A stretch of 46,786 nucleotides of DNA from Mesorhizobium escarrei (lineage in GTDB: Bacteria > Pseudomonadota > Alphaproteobacteria > Rhizobiales > Rhizobiaceae), in NCBI RefSeq assembly GCF_935825525.1, contig NZ_CAKXZT010000144.1, positions 1-46,786 on the forward strand, given 5' to 3'. A program made the translations under genes and the position numbers. Positions 35,507-43,971 of this stretch are shown one piece after another. How positions within the stretch are numbered: position 1 is the first letter of the stretch; the number at the start of each line of letters is the position of its first letter. Under the pieces are notes generated by a model. That model ran no database searches. It was given only the letters and a program-made list of their open reading frames with translations, and was not told the origin of the DNA.

Positions 35507-35938
35507 CTACCCCTCGACAATGTCGCTTTTCATCGGAGCCAAAAGACCGAGCAACTCGTCTTTTTCCTGCTTTGGCACCTTGAAGTGATCGAGCGCCGCG
35601 GTGAGGTCTTCAACCAGGGCGTTAAAGTCCGCCTCCGTAATCCCCAAGCCTTGGTGAGCGGCTTTCATGTCCTTGCCGGTGTAAGTGCAGGGTCCGCCCG
35701 AGGCCTGACAGACTTGATCGACCAGCTTGCTCTTGAAGGCCGGAATATCGGAGTTGGCGAAAAAGGTGTTGATGCGCTTGTCAGCGGCGAGATTAGCGAC
35801 GAACCTGTCCACGACTGCGGTAATCGCCGGCTGTCCGCCTAGGCGCTCATAAAGGCTCTTCTGCTGCGCGCCCGCCGCGAGCGTGACACCAATCACTACC
35901 GCCGCTGCAAGCAAAAACTCCTTGGCGATTGATCTCAT
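35507..35938 (-). CDS. Exported group 1 truncated haemoglobin
   Basis: GGGAGGAAG precedes the ATG. A Sec signal peptide (FLLAAAVVIGVTLAAGAQ) is followed by the globin: SLYERLGGQPAITAVVDRFV, INTFFANSDIPAFKSKLVDQ and KAAHQGLGITEADFNALVED. His95 is the proximal haem ligand and the YERLGG start is typical of group 1 (TrHbN-type). Two cysteines (QVCQASGGPC) may form a disulfide in the periplasm. Truncated haemoglobins bind oxygen or detoxify nitric oxide; export is a feature of a subgroup in proteobacteria. Convergent with the FAD oxidoreductase. Confidence 0.9.
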   Translation of the reverse strand: MRSIAKEFLLAAAVVIGVTLAAGAQQKSLYERLGGQPAITAVVDRFVANLAADKRINTFFANSDIPAFKSKLVDQVCQASGGPCTYTGKDMKAAHQGLGITEADFNALVEDLTAALDHFKVPKQEKDELLGLLAPMKSDIVEG

Positions 35939-36219
35939 GGCGACTTCCTCCCTTTGCCAGGCAGCGCGCGAGAGGCGCTGGGGAAGATTGCAGCGTCTAG
36001 TCCCTTCAACGCCCTACAAATTCTACACGTAAAAGCTTGCTCCAGCTATGCCAATTTCGCGATCAGGCCGTATAGGCGGCGAAACGCAAAGCCTCCCTTC
36101 GATTTCCAGTGATTTACCGCGCGGTGTGCCGCTAGACCGGGAAGCCGCCGCGCCACCTGCGAGGGTGATGCGGACACTCATTGGCTGGACCATGAAAGAC
36201 CGCTCCTGGCGCTTCCGAC
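35939..36219. other. Intergenic region upstream of the haemoglobin gene
   Basis: About 280 bases that should contain the haemoglobin promoter (minus strand). No protein-like frame. The right part leads into the IS3 fragment without a visible boundary. Confidence 0.3.
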
Positions 36220-36222
36220 CAC

Positions 36223-36415
36223 GGCACGGAGTTCACCTCGAACGCGATCCTCGCCTGGTCGAAGGATCATCGCGTCGAATGGCACTACATCGCGCCGGGC
36301 AAGCCGATGCAGAACGGCTATGTCGAATCCTTCAACGGCCGGATGCACGATGCGCTGTTGAACGAGAGCCTATTCTTCGGCCTAGATCACGCCCGAAGCG
36401 CCATCGCCGAATGGC
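36223..36415 (+). pseudogene. IS3-family transposase (OrfB) fragment
   Basis: One frame reads GTEFTSNAILAWSKDHRVEW, HYIAPGKPMQNGYVESFNGR and LFFGLDHARSAIAEW. This is the core of an IS3-type DDE integrase, including the second catalytic Asp region and the conserved G-x-P-x-QNGYVESFN motif with its Glu. Both ends are missing and the frame runs into unrelated sequence at about 36415. It is a truncated insertion sequence. Confidence 0.85.
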
Positions 36416-36439
36416 GTATGGCCGGGCTGCAAACGCTAC

Positions 36440-36585
36440 GTCACTGGCTGGGTGCGACGTTTCAGTTCGCCTTGCAGTCGCACCAAGAGGCCCGGTCGTG
36501 ACTCTGCGCGAGCCGACACAGGAGGGGGTCGCCGGCGACGACGAGCCGATCGTCTTCATCGTCGAGGATGACACTTCTATCCTCG
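36440..36585 (+). pseudogene. Histidine kinase C-terminus and response regulator N-terminus fragment
   Basis: A frame ending at 36501 reads LGATFQFALQSHQEARS and a stop, resembling the last strand of a histidine kinase ATPase domain (G-x-xFxFxLP). Overlapping that stop in another frame is VTLREPTQEGVAGDDEPIVF then IVEDDTSILA, the first beta strand and acidic pocket of a FixJ/NarL-type receiver domain. A kinase gene overlapping its response regulator is the usual order. Both are cut short. The missing sensor half could correspond to the orphan MASE4 domain at 21.1 kb (inference). Confidence 0.55.
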
Positions 36586-36755
36586 CGTCACCGCCAAGAT
36601 CATGGCACTGCGCGGCGGCACGCCAGTGGTCGTGGATGGCGAGGTCGTGGGCGCGGTTGGCGTCGCCGGCTCGAACAGTGAAAACGACACCGAGATCGCG
36701 AGGACCGCGGGAGCGTCCCTGAGCCCATCTCCGAACACGCCCCCGCATGATTGAG
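36586..36755 (+). pseudogene. HbpS/GlcG-family haem-binding protein fragment
   Basis: The frame reads AKIMALRGGTPVVVDGEVVG then AVGVAGSNSENDTEIARTAG. This is the C-terminal half of the HbpS/GlcG family (GG-P-VVDGE-VGA-GVSG-....D-EIA). It starts abruptly after the receiver fragment and ends at a TGA near 36755. It is another truncated gene in this mosaic. Confidence 0.6.
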
Positions 36756-37004
36756 ATGTGGCAGCTGGCTCGAGCGGCTGAACTGAGTCGCTCCAGTGCC
36801 ATCGACTAGCGCAAATTAGCACCAATCACCGCAAGATCGGCAAAGCGTCTGCCTCACTTCTACAAGTAGCCTCGCTGCGTTGATGAGCCCCCGCATGGCA
36901 TGAACAACCGGAAAACAACAGTCTCGAGACGAGGCGAACGGCATTTGAATACGAGGCTGCCGGTCGCCAAACGCCAGAGACGGAGAGATCGCTAGAGGTA
37001 TCCC

Positions 37005-37655
37005 ATGGCTGATGAGAAGAAGTTGGATGCAGATGAAAAAGAATCTCATTTCACAGGTCGCGTGAGCCGCCGTACTGCCCTGTTGCAGTTAGGCGCGGGC
37101 GGGGTCGCTGCAACTACGTATCCCCTCATATCCTCGGCAGAGACTTTGTCCGCAGAGAAGAGTTCGGACACGGATGAAGCGATGGTTGCGGATACCATTC
37201 CTGTCAGATTGCGCGTGAACGGCAAGTTGCTCAGCTTGCAGGTCGATCCCCGCACGACCTTGCTGGATTGCCTGCGCGAAACGGCGCTGCTGACAGGCAC
37301 AAAGAAGGGTTGTGACCACGGCCAGTGCGGAGCGTGTACGGTCCACGTCAACGGTCGGCGCGTGAACTCCTGCCTGAGCTTTGCCGCCATGCATGAGAAC
37401 GATGAAATTACCACCATAGAGGGGCTGGGACAGCCCGGAAATCTTCATCCGATGCAAGCTTCATTCGTGGAGCACGATGGCTATCAATGCGGTTACTGCA
37501 CGTCTGGGCAAATCATGTCGGCAGTGGCCCTGTTGAAGGAACCTTGCGGTCCCACCAACGACGACGTCAAAGAGCTGATGAGTGGCAATATTTGCCGTTG
37601 CGGAGCCTATCCAAACATTGTCGCGGCTATCCAACAAATACGTCCGAGAGCCTAG
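37005..37655 (+). CDS. paoA: Aldehyde oxidoreductase [2Fe-2S] subunit (PaoA type)
   Basis: The 216-residue protein has a twin-arginine signal (VSRRTALLQLGAGGVAATT, about 20-38), for export of the folded complex. The plant-type [2Fe-2S] cluster ligands are GCDHGQCGACTVHVN (Cys103, 108, 111) and Cys123. The second cluster uses YQCGYCTSGQIM and NICRCGAYPN. It transfers electrons from the molybdenum subunit to FAD in the periplasmic PaoABC enzyme, which oxidises aromatic and other aldehydes. First gene of the pao operon; its stop codon forms the first bases of the palindromic element that separates it from paoB. Confidence 0.92.
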   Translation: MADEKKLDADEKESHFTGRVSRRTALLQLGAGGVAATTYPLISSAETLSAEKSSDTDEAMVADTIPVRLRVNGKLLSLQVDPRTTLLDCLRETALLTGTKKGCDHGQCGACTVHVNGRRVNSCLSFAAMHENDEITTIEGLGQPGNLHPMQASFVEHDGYQCGYCTSGQIMSAVALLKEPCGPTNDDVKELMSGNICRCGAYPNIVAAIQQIRPRA

Positions 37656-37750
37656 AGCCCGTTCCATTCCGTTGGAATCGGAATGGGGCTCTAACTTATT
37701 GATTTTAAGCATGATCTCGTCCGAAAAGTCTGCAACTTTTCGGATCATGC
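37654..37750. repeat. RIME-like palindromic intergenic element
   Basis: Two palindromes lie in tandem. The first (37654-37692) pairs AGAGCCC..TTCCATTCC with GGAATCGGAATGGGGCTCT. The second (37709-37750) pairs GCATGATC..CCGAAAAGT with ACTTTTCGGATCATGC. The order and wording are those of the RIME-type elements scattered between genes of rhizobia. The element fills the gap between paoA and paoB inside the operon, starting at the A of the paoA stop codon. It could affect mRNA processing or the paoA:paoB ratio. Confidence 0.7.
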
Positions 37751-37770
37751 TCTGGATCGGAGTTCATGTC

Positions 37771-38775
37771 ATGGACACGTTTGCATTTATCAAGGCACGC
37801 GACGTATCGCATGCCATTCAAGCAGCATCACAATCAAACACGGCGCAACAAGGAGCCGAGGTTCGATTTGTTGCCGGCGGCACGACCTTGATCGATCTCA
37901 TGAAGCTCAGCGTCGAGCGCCCTAGTCAGGTGATCGACATCAATCATCTGCCTCTTGATAACGTCGAAAAGCTGCCGGACGGACGGCTGAAGATCGGGGC
38001 GCTCGTTCGCAACTTCGACCTGGCTCATCATGAAATAGTCCAGAACGAGTATTCTGTGCTCTCCCAGGCGTTGCTTGCTGGAGCCTCGGCGCAGCTGCGC
38101 AATATGGCGACGACGGCCGGCAATCTGCTGCAACGCACTCGTTGCGTTTACTTCCGCAATACCGCGATGGCCTGCAACAAGCGTGAGCCGGGCTCCGGCT
38201 GCTCGGCTATCGAAGGAGACAACCGTACGCTTGCGATACTGGGCACGAGCTCGAACTGCATTGCGACAAACCCTTCCGACATGAATGTCGCGTTGACCGC
38301 TCTTGAGGCTACGATCCATGTTCAGGACAAAAACGGCCAGCGCGACATCCCGATCGACGACTTTTTCGTTGTCCCCGGCAGCACGCCACAACGTGAGAAT
38401 GTGCTCGAGCCAGGCGACTTGATCACGCACGTAACGCTTCCCCCATCCAGGCATGGAACGAAATACGCCTACCTCAAGCTGCGGGATCGCGCGTCCTATG
38501 AGTTTGCGCTGGCGTCAGCAGCCGTGGTGGCGGATGTCGTCGACAACAAGTTCAACCGCGTGCGCATTGCGCTGGGTGGAGTCGGCACGAAGCCCTGGCG
38601 CTCACGCGAAGCCGAGCAGGCGCTTGAAGGTCGAACAGTAGACCAATCGGTCTTCCGCGAGGCTGCTGTCGCGGCGCTAAGTGAAGCCCGTCCTCAAAGC
38701 GAAAACGGGTTCAAGATCGAGCTCGCCCAGCGCTGTCTTGCCCACGCGCTGACGCTTGCGACTGAAACCGCGTAG
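37771..38775 (+). CDS. paoB: Aldehyde oxidoreductase FAD-binding subunit (PaoB type)
   Basis: Start at ATG 37771 (GGAG upstream; the frame is open further upstream through the palindromic element, but homologues begin MDTFAFIKA-like). 334 residues. The FAD domain has VRFVAGGTTLIDLMKL and GASAQLRNMATTAGNLLQRT. The loop RCVYFRNTAMACNKREPGSG plus CSAIEG supplies the cysteines of the extra [4Fe-4S] cluster that marks PaoB over ordinary xanthine dehydrogenase medium subunits. Middle subunit of the heterotrimer, relaying electrons from the Fe-S subunit. paoC follows after 18 bases. Confidence 0.92.
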   Translation: MDTFAFIKARDVSHAIQAASQSNTAQQGAEVRFVAGGTTLIDLMKLSVERPSQVIDINHLPLDNVEKLPDGRLKIGALVRNFDLAHHEIVQNEYSVLSQALLAGASAQLRNMATTAGNLLQRTRCVYFRNTAMACNKREPGSGCSAIEGDNRTLAILGTSSNCIATNPSDMNVALTALEATIHVQDKNGQRDIPIDDFFVVPGSTPQRENVLEPGDLITHVTLPPSRHGTKYAYLKLRDRASYEFALASAAVVADVVDNKFNRVRIALGGVGTKPWRSREAEQALEGRTVDQSVFREAAVAALSEARPQSENGFKIELAQRCLAHALTLATETA

Positions 38776-38793
38776 GAGCTTTGGAGTACATTG

Positions 38794-41025
38794 ATGGCGA
38801 CCATCCGGAATACCGTTCCTGCAACCGTCGGAGGATCACTGCCGCGCATCGACGGACCGCTCAAAGTCAGCGGCGCCGCGATGTATACTTCAGACCACCA
38901 CTTTCCTGGCATGCTGTATGCCGTGCCCGTCTGCAGCACTATTGCGAAGGGCAGAATCGCCAGTCTCGATAGCTCGGTCGCCGTGGAAATGCCGGGTATC
39001 CAGGCGGTCTATCATCAGGGAAATATCGGGCCGCTATTCCGAAGCGCTCCAGCCTCGGGGCTTTCGGCCTATCTGGACGAAAGAAGGCCTCCTCTCGAAG
39101 ATGATGTCATTCGTTACTACGGTCAGTATGTCGCCGTCGTAATTGCCCAGACCTTTGAGCAGGCAGTGGCAGCTGCGTCCGCCGTCAAGGTCGTCTACAC
39201 CGAGGAGAAGCCGGACGCCAGAACGCATCTCGATCCGGATGGGAAGCCGAGCGTCGATAGTTCCCGCGGGACCCCGGACGAGGTCTTCGCCAGCGCCTCC
39301 ATCAAGCACGATGAAACCTACGGGACGCCCGTTGAAACCCACAATCCTATCGAGCTGCATGCAAGCGTCGCGGTTTGGGATGGCCAGTCCTTCACGCTCT
39401 ATGAAACGTCCCAAGGCGTCGTCAATCACCGTGAAGTGCTGGCGCAGATGCTCGGAGTTCCCCAGGAAAATGTTCGGGTCATCTCGCGCTTTCTGGGTTC
39501 CGGCTTTGGGGGCAAGTTGTTTCCCTGGCCGCATTCCGCATTAGCGGCAGCCGCTTCTCGCAACCTCAACCGGCCGGTGAAGCTTGTCGTCAGCCGTCAG
39601 ATGATGTTTCAAAACGTCGGCCACCGGCCCCGTACGCAACAGCGTGTGCGCTTGAGCGCGACAGCCGAGGGCAGACTCACATCTCTCCAGCATGACTATC
39701 TGAATCACACGTCGATCCTTGACGACTACAAGGAAAATTGCGGAGAAGCGACGACGTACCTGTACGGCACCCCGAACCTGAGGGTCACGTCAGGTCTCGT
39801 CCGCCGCAACATCGGCACTCCCACCTCCATGCGCGGCCCAGGCGCGGTTCCAGGCTTATTCGCAACCGAATCCGCGATGGACGAGTTGGCGATCAAGCTC
39901 AAAATGGATCCCGTGGAATTGCGATTGCTCAACGAACCTGAGAAGGATGAAGGCAACGATCTACCGTTCTCTTCACGTCACTTGTCCGAGTGCCTCACGA
40001 TAGGCGCCCGAAAATTCGGGTGGTCGCAAAGAACACCTGAGGTCGGATCCATGAAAAAGGACGGTCTTACTCTCGGATGGGGCATGGCATCTTGCTCCTG
40101 GATAGCGGAACGGGTCTCCACCGAAGCAACCGTGGACCTCAGGAACGATGGAACGGCCCGCGTTTCTTGTGCAACGCAGGACATTGGCACCGGCACTTAT
40201 ACCATTCTCGCGCAGATCGTTAGTGAGAAAACCGGGCTTCCCCTCGACAAAATAGAGGTTGTGCTCGGCGATACGGCTTTGCCGCCCGGGCCCATATCGG
40301 GTGGTTCCTGGGCGACCGCCTCGGTGATTCCCGCGGTCTCTCAGGCTGCGCAGAATGCAATGCAGGTCGTTTTGACGGCTGCCACAAAAGGGAAAAACTC
40401 ACCCTTCTCCGGCCAGGAGACCGATGCCCTTAACTTTGAAAATGGACAGGTCTACCTGAAAGAAAAGGGAGGGGAGACGGGCGTTGCCTTTCATGACATT
40501 CTGAAGCAGAGCAATATCAATGCGGCTTCAGGCAGCGGCAAATCGGAAGGCACTTTCGGCAGCACGGCACCCCGAAAATACTCCACGCACTCCTTTGGCG
40601 CGCAGTTCGCCGAGGTGACATGGCAGCCGGAGATTGCAAGGTTGCGGGTGAATCGCGTCGTGACCGTGATCGACGCTGGACGTATTATGAATAGCCGTCC
40701 CGCCCGCAACCAGATCGAGGGATCCGTAGTCATGGGCGTCGGTATGGCCTTGTTCGAAAAAACGACATACGACCCGCGGCAAGGGGCCCCGATCAACAGT
40801 AACCTGGCGGATTACATTGTTGCGACCCACGCCGATTCTCCGGAGATTGACGTAACCTTTCTTGACTACCCTGATCTGGTGCTCAACGAATTTGGGGCAC
40901 GGGGTATTGGTGAGATTGGCCACGCTGGTATCGCTTCGGCCATCACCTCGGCCGTTTACCATGCTACCGGCGTTCGCGTACGCGAGTTGCCGGTACACAT
41001 CGAAGACTTGCTTGCTCACACCTGA
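38794..41025 (+). CDS. paoC: Aldehyde oxidoreductase molybdenum cofactor-binding subunit (PaoC type)
   Basis: Codes for 743 residues from ATG 38794. Order of motifs: LPRIDGPLKVSGAAMYTSDH (N-terminal domain), NPIELHASVAVWD, FLGSGFGGKLFPWPHSALAA (cofactor binding), GTPTSMRGPGAVPGLFATES, DIGTGTYTILAQIVSEKTGL, and ARGIGEIGHAGIASAITSAV near the end with the catalytic Glu of the family. The molybdenum site oxidises aldehydes to acids. No own signal peptide, as expected if the trimer is exported through the Tat signal of PaoA. A chaperone of the PaoD/XdhC type is not present downstream, so maturation must rely on a gene elsewhere. Confidence 0.92.
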   Translation: MATIRNTVPATVGGSLPRIDGPLKVSGAAMYTSDHHFPGMLYAVPVCSTIAKGRIASLDSSVAVEMPGIQAVYHQGNIGPLFRSAPASGLSAYLDERRPPLEDDVIRYYGQYVAVVIAQTFEQAVAAASAVKVVYTEEKPDARTHLDPDGKPSVDSSRGTPDEVFASASIKHDETYGTPVETHNPIELHASVAVWDGQSFTLYETSQGVVNHREVLAQMLGVPQENVRVISRFLGSGFGGKLFPWPHSALAAAASRNLNRPVKLVVSRQMMFQNVGHRPRTQQRVRLSATAEGRLTSLQHDYLNHTSILDDYKENCGEATTYLYGTPNLRVTSGLVRRNIGTPTSMRGPGAVPGLFATESAMDELAIKLKMDPVELRLLNEPEKDEGNDLPFSSRHLSECLTIGARKFGWSQRTPEVGSMKKDGLTLGWGMASCSWIAERVSTEATVDLRNDGTARVSCATQDIGTGTYTILAQIVSEKTGLPLDKIEVVLGDTALPPGPISGGSWATASVIPAVSQAAQNAMQVVLTAATKGKNSPFSGQETDALNFENGQVYLKEKGGETGVAFHDILKQSNINAASGSGKSEGTFGSTAPRKYSTHSFGAQFAEVTWQPEIARLRVNRVVTVIDAGRIMNSRPARNQIEGSVVMGVGMALFEKTTYDPRQGAPINSNLADYIVATHADSPEIDVTFLDYPDLVLNEFGARGIGEIGHAGIASAITSAVYHATGVRVRELPVHIEDLLAHT

Positions 41026-41952
41026 GGCTGAGGCTAGCCGACAACTGACCAAGCCCGACCAGGTCGCGACGTTCGAACACTGCGCGCGGCCTGCCGCGGG
41101 TCGGCCGGCATGAGCCTGGTGCGAGCAGCAACTCGACCGGCTGTTCCCGCCCGACCCGGGCAATCAAGACGTTCGGCACATCGGTGCGTAGCGTTCTCTC
41201 TTAGCGCGAACCGGAACTAACTAACCGCGCTTGTGAGCCGGGTGCCACAGGTGCGTTTTTGTGTATTCTCCGCCTAGCTGCCTCGCTGCAAACGGCCCCC
41301 AGCTTCGAGTCGAAAAAACGTCGTCTTTTCAATACTAGGAAGCTGGGGAGTAAAAAGGCGCACTCCCTAGCTTTGGAGAATACCGGCCGACAGATAGCAA
41401 ACAAGGCCAATTCACGACCATTGGCGGTCCACAGCTTTCGGCCAAAAGCCCACGGTTCTGCGGGGTTTCTAGGCTGCCAACTCTCCGCGGAGAATATTGT
41501 GGGAGATTTGAGTGGTAGAGGGAGAGGACCTGATATCCAACCTTCTCCAGTCAGCTGAGTAACATAATTAGCCGCGCTCGCGGTCGCTAGTATCGTTCCG
41601 CTTGATCGAGGCGCCGTGCGGTCACGCCCCCGTTTCAATTAGGATGGTCGTCGGTTCCTCCCGCTCGGCTTGTGTTGCGCCCCGCACCGGTCATCGCCCA
41701 GGATACGGCGGCCGGCAGGCAAACGGTGGAATGGCAAGCGAATTCGGACGGCTGGCTGAAGCCTTGATTTGCCACCGTTCTCCGCCGATGTCGCGCTTGC
41801 CATCCGCCGAACCTGAGCAGGACGGAGACTGCGCATGAAGGTATTCACACGAAGCTGGGCGAAATCGCGGGCCAACCTGGTATCGCGTAGGGGTGCCGGC
41901 ACATCGCTAATTACCGAACTCACCCCCAGGCGATTACTCGTGCAGAGGCAAC
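41026..41952. other. Long intergenic region, structured but without a clear gene
   Basis: Over 900 bases between paoC and the glycosylase gene. Frames of 80-145 residues are open on both strands (for example minus 41201-41638) but lack ribosome binding sites and protein-like composition. A cluster of nested inverted repeats lies at 41263-41383. Confidence 0.4.
41263..41383. repeat. Nested inverted repeats
   Basis: Outer arms GTATTCTCC (41263-41271) and GGAGAATAC (41375-41383) are perfect. Inner arms CCCCAGCTTC (41297-41306) and GAAGCTGGGG (41339-41348) are perfect too. A third pair, GGGAGT (41346-41351) and ACTCCC (41362-41367), partly competes with the inner stem. This suggests a folded RNA or a miniature transposable element. 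Confidence 0.6.
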
Positions 41953-42516
41953 TCAAAACTTGCGGCTCAAGTACGACGAGCCTGCCAGTCCGAACCGCCA
42001 CTCGAGATCGACAGCCTTGGAGATGCCGACCCGGTGTCCCGTTAAGATGGAGCTGGTTCGGGCTCCTGACGGCAGCTTGAACTGGAACGGAATCTCGTCC
42101 AATGGCAGCCCGTCATAAGATGCATCGACAGCAAGCGCCTGGCAAAGGCGACCGGGTCCCGAACAAAGAAATCGAAGGTCATCAACGCCGCGATTGGCCC
42201 GCATCACGTCGAGCTTTGATTGCGGTTCGATCGCGCGCACAAGGACAGCACTACCGGGAAGGCAGACGGCATTCAGGCACCAATGCAGACCATAGCAGCG
42301 ATAGACGTATGCGCTCCCTGGGGCGCCGAACATTGCGCTGTTTCGCGAAGTCCGACCACCAAAACTGTGTGAGGCTGGGTCATCGGCGCGATAGGCTTCC
42401 GTTTCGACGACGATCCCGCCCACGCCGTGCACAAGAAGCGTTGCGCCAATCATATCGCGAGCGACAACCCAGGCGTCCCGGGCAAAGAACTGGCGGTTCG
42501 TGATCAACGCCTGCAC
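41953..42516 (-). CDS. DNA-3-methyladenine glycosylase (Mpg/AAG type)
   Basis: The enzyme removes alkylated purines from DNA in base excision repair. Motifs: NRQFFARDAWVVARDMIGAT, LLVHGVGGIVVETEAYRADD (catalytic Glu in VETEAY), SRNSAMFGAPGSAYVYRCYG and RFLCSGPGRLCQALAVDA. The frame is open to an ATG at 42681, but the extra 55 residues do not resemble the family and would overlap a small plus-strand gene. GTG 42516 or TTG 42507 gives the usual length of about 185 residues. No signal. It stands alone on the minus strand. Confidence 0.88.
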   Translation of the reverse strand: MQALITNRQFFARDAWVVARDMIGATLLVHGVGGIVVETEAYRADDPASHSFGGRTSRNSAMFGAPGSAYVYRCYGLHWCLNAVCLPGSAVLVRAIEPQSKLDVMRANRGVDDLRFLCSGPGRLCQALAVDASYDGLPLDEIPFQFKLPSGARTSSILTGHRVGISKAVDLEWRFGLAGSSYLSRKF

Positions 42517-42654
42517 CAGATCTCGACCGCGCCGAAACGTGGGGCGAACAAGAACATTCCCGCTCCGGCTGCAAAAGGCCAATCCACCAAGGCCAAACTC
42601 GCGATCATCAGCATCGCGGCGCTTCCTGCTGAACTCGGATAGCTCTGATCGCCT

Positions 42655-42834
42655 ATGTATGAGGGTCGATTGGCTATTCAACAGCGCCTAGCCCAAGCGG
42701 TCGAAGTGATTGGAAGGTTGAAGTTCGTTGCCGGCGTAGAAAAGAGAGACCCGGAAGACCGTGCCCGCTGCCGCGAGCACATCCGCAATCACTTCCAGTA
42801 CCGTCAGGTTGCGGCCGGCAACGATGCGGGATGA
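42655..42834 (+). CDS. Small hypothetical protein (59 aa)
   Basis: Reads MYEGRLAIQQRLAQAVEVIG then LKFVAGVEKRDPEDRARCRE and ends VAAGNDAG. Composition is protein-like: charged, helical, with a single cysteine. There is no strong ribosome binding site. It is divergent from the glycosylase gene and is followed by the terminator at 42940. No family recognised. Confidence 0.45.
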   Translation: MYEGRLAIQQRLAQAVEVIGRLKFVAGVEKRDPEDRARCREHIRNHFQYRQVAAGNDAG

Positions 42835-42939
42835 CGGCAAGCTGTTGAAACATTCCAACTGCCGGTTGGTGGACGCAGCGCAGCCGGCGCGCGTAGGATT
42901 TTCTTACGATCCCCGCCCACCCTGTGCAAACGACTGATC

Positions 42940-42973
42940 GCCCGCCGTGCCGAAAGGTGCGGCGGGCTTTTTT
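42940..42973 (+). terminator. Intrinsic terminator
   Basis: Stem GCCCGCCGTGCC and GGTGCGGCGGGC around a GAAA tetraloop, followed directly by six T residues. This is a textbook Rho-independent terminator for plus-strand transcription. The candidate upstream transcript is the 59-residue gene at 42655 or an unannotated small RNA ending here. Confidence 0.8.
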
Positions 42974-43054
42974 GTTGTCTGGGGGGAACACGATCTGGCG
43001 ACAATCGTTCGGGCGCCAACAAAAGTCGCCGTACCGTCAGATCGAGGATAAACA

Positions 43055-43264
43055 ATGCAGGAAAGGCAAGGTTTAACTGATAAAGAAAAGCACGACAGAC
43101 AGGAGCGCACGTCGGATGCTGCACGGGCATTAACAGACATTGAGCGCGCGGCACGAGAAGCAAAGACAGCTCGGCTGCGGGAGCAACGACTGAAGGGCGA
43201 AACTGCTCTTCCTACTGCATCGGCACCGAAACCGAACAGGAATTGGAAGACCAAGAAGTCGTAG
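43055..43264 (+). CDS. Small charged hypothetical protein
   Basis: GAGGA lies seven bases before the ATG. The 69 residues (MQERQGLTDKEKHDRQERTS, then ALTDIERAAREAKTARLREQ) are highly charged and probably one long helix with a basic, unstructured tail (APKPNRNWKTKKS). Short proteins of this kind are common in rhizobia, but no function is known to me. It starts 80 bases after the terminator at 42940-42973, so it needs its own promoter. Confidence 0.5.
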   Translation: MQERQGLTDKEKHDRQERTSDAARALTDIERAAREAKTARLREQRLKGETALPTASAPKPNRNWKTKKS

Positions 43265-43381
43265 CTCCTAGCACCCCTCCAATCAAATGCGGTCCTCTCC
43301 GCAGGCCGCGCCGGGTTCAATTTCGACGGCCGATGTGCAAAGGTCGAGCGTGGAATATGGTGCGGGATTTTAGGCGCTTGA

Positions 43382-43552
43382 TTACTTGCTCAGCGTATCG
43401 TCTGCGGCAATGCGATCCAACAGCTTACGGGATGCCAGTATTAGGCGGCGGGTATCGTTTATCGTCTGGCGAAGATCATCGATATCTGCTCGCGCGCGAC
43501 TCTCATTCAATCGAGCGGCTTCTAAATCAAAACTGACCCATGTGGATTGCAT
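43382..43552 (-). CDS. Small helical hypothetical protein (56 aa)
   Basis: Reads MQSTWVSFDLEAARLNESRA, RADIDDLRQTINDTRRLILA and SRKLLDRIAADDTLSK. AGGAG lies seven bases upstream of the ATG, overlapping the stop region of the preceding gene, which ends ten bases before. Heptad-like spacing suggests a coiled coil. It forms a two-gene unit with the DUF3606-like gene at 43563. Confidence 0.55.
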   Translation of the reverse strand: MQSTWVSFDLEAARLNESRARADIDDLRQTINDTRRLILASRKLLDRIAADDTLSK

Positions 43553-43562
43553 GGGAATGCTC

Positions 43563-43748
43563 CTAGGCGTCAGGCGGCTTCAGCCGGCTTTTCAGTAGCC
43601 GAGCTTCCCGAAGTAGTGATGCCCGATCGGTCCCGATCAACTCGATCAGCTCGCGCGCTTGAGCTTCAGTTATTCCGGCTTCCTTGGCGAGGAACTGCGC
43701 CTGGAAATCCGTCATTCGGTCGCGGTCGGACTTTTCTTCCTCGCCCAT
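43563..43748 (-). CDS. DUF3606-like small protein
   Basis: 61 residues from ATG 43748: MGEEEKSDRDRMTDFQAQFL, AKEAGITEAQARELIELIGT and DRASLLREARLLKSRLKPPD. The Y/F-xx-xFLAKEAGITEAQARELI...G-DRASL pattern matches the DUF3606 family (YFA-KHGIS-EQA-LI--HG-NRAKL). These are small helical proteins of unknown function found in many copies in Rhizobiales. The longer open frame to 43997 is rejected because its upstream part is not protein-like. First gene of a two-gene unit. Confidence 0.6.
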   Translation of the reverse strand: MGEEEKSDRDRMTDFQAQFLAKEAGITEAQARELIELIGTDRASLLREARLLKSRLKPPDA

Positions 43749-43937
43749 GGTGAGCCTTTTCAGCCCTTGGAATGAACCGGAACGCCGGCGGAAGGTTTTT
43801 GTTGCGATCAATGGCTCAAAAGTATCCAGGCATTTTTCGCTTTCTCTGGAACACGTGCTTGAGATGAAAGTTCGGGAAGTGCAGCAATCTTGTTTCCCTC
43901 CCAACGATGGGCTGCAGATCGGAGATGCACCGATCGG

Positions 43938-43971
43938 GCCCGCGCTCTCCGCCAGAGGCGCGGGCTTTATT
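43938..43971 (+). terminator. Probable intrinsic terminator
   Basis: Perfect stem GCCCGCGC (43938-43945) and GCGCGGGC (43958-43965), 12-base loop, followed by TTTATT on the plus strand. No plus-strand gene ends just upstream, so it may end a small RNA or be a relic. Confidence 0.45.

Noticed and set aside
41201..41638. Minus-strand frame of 145 codons downstream of paoC
   Set aside because: No ribosome binding site, low-complexity composition, and it runs through the nested inverted repeats; judged chance.
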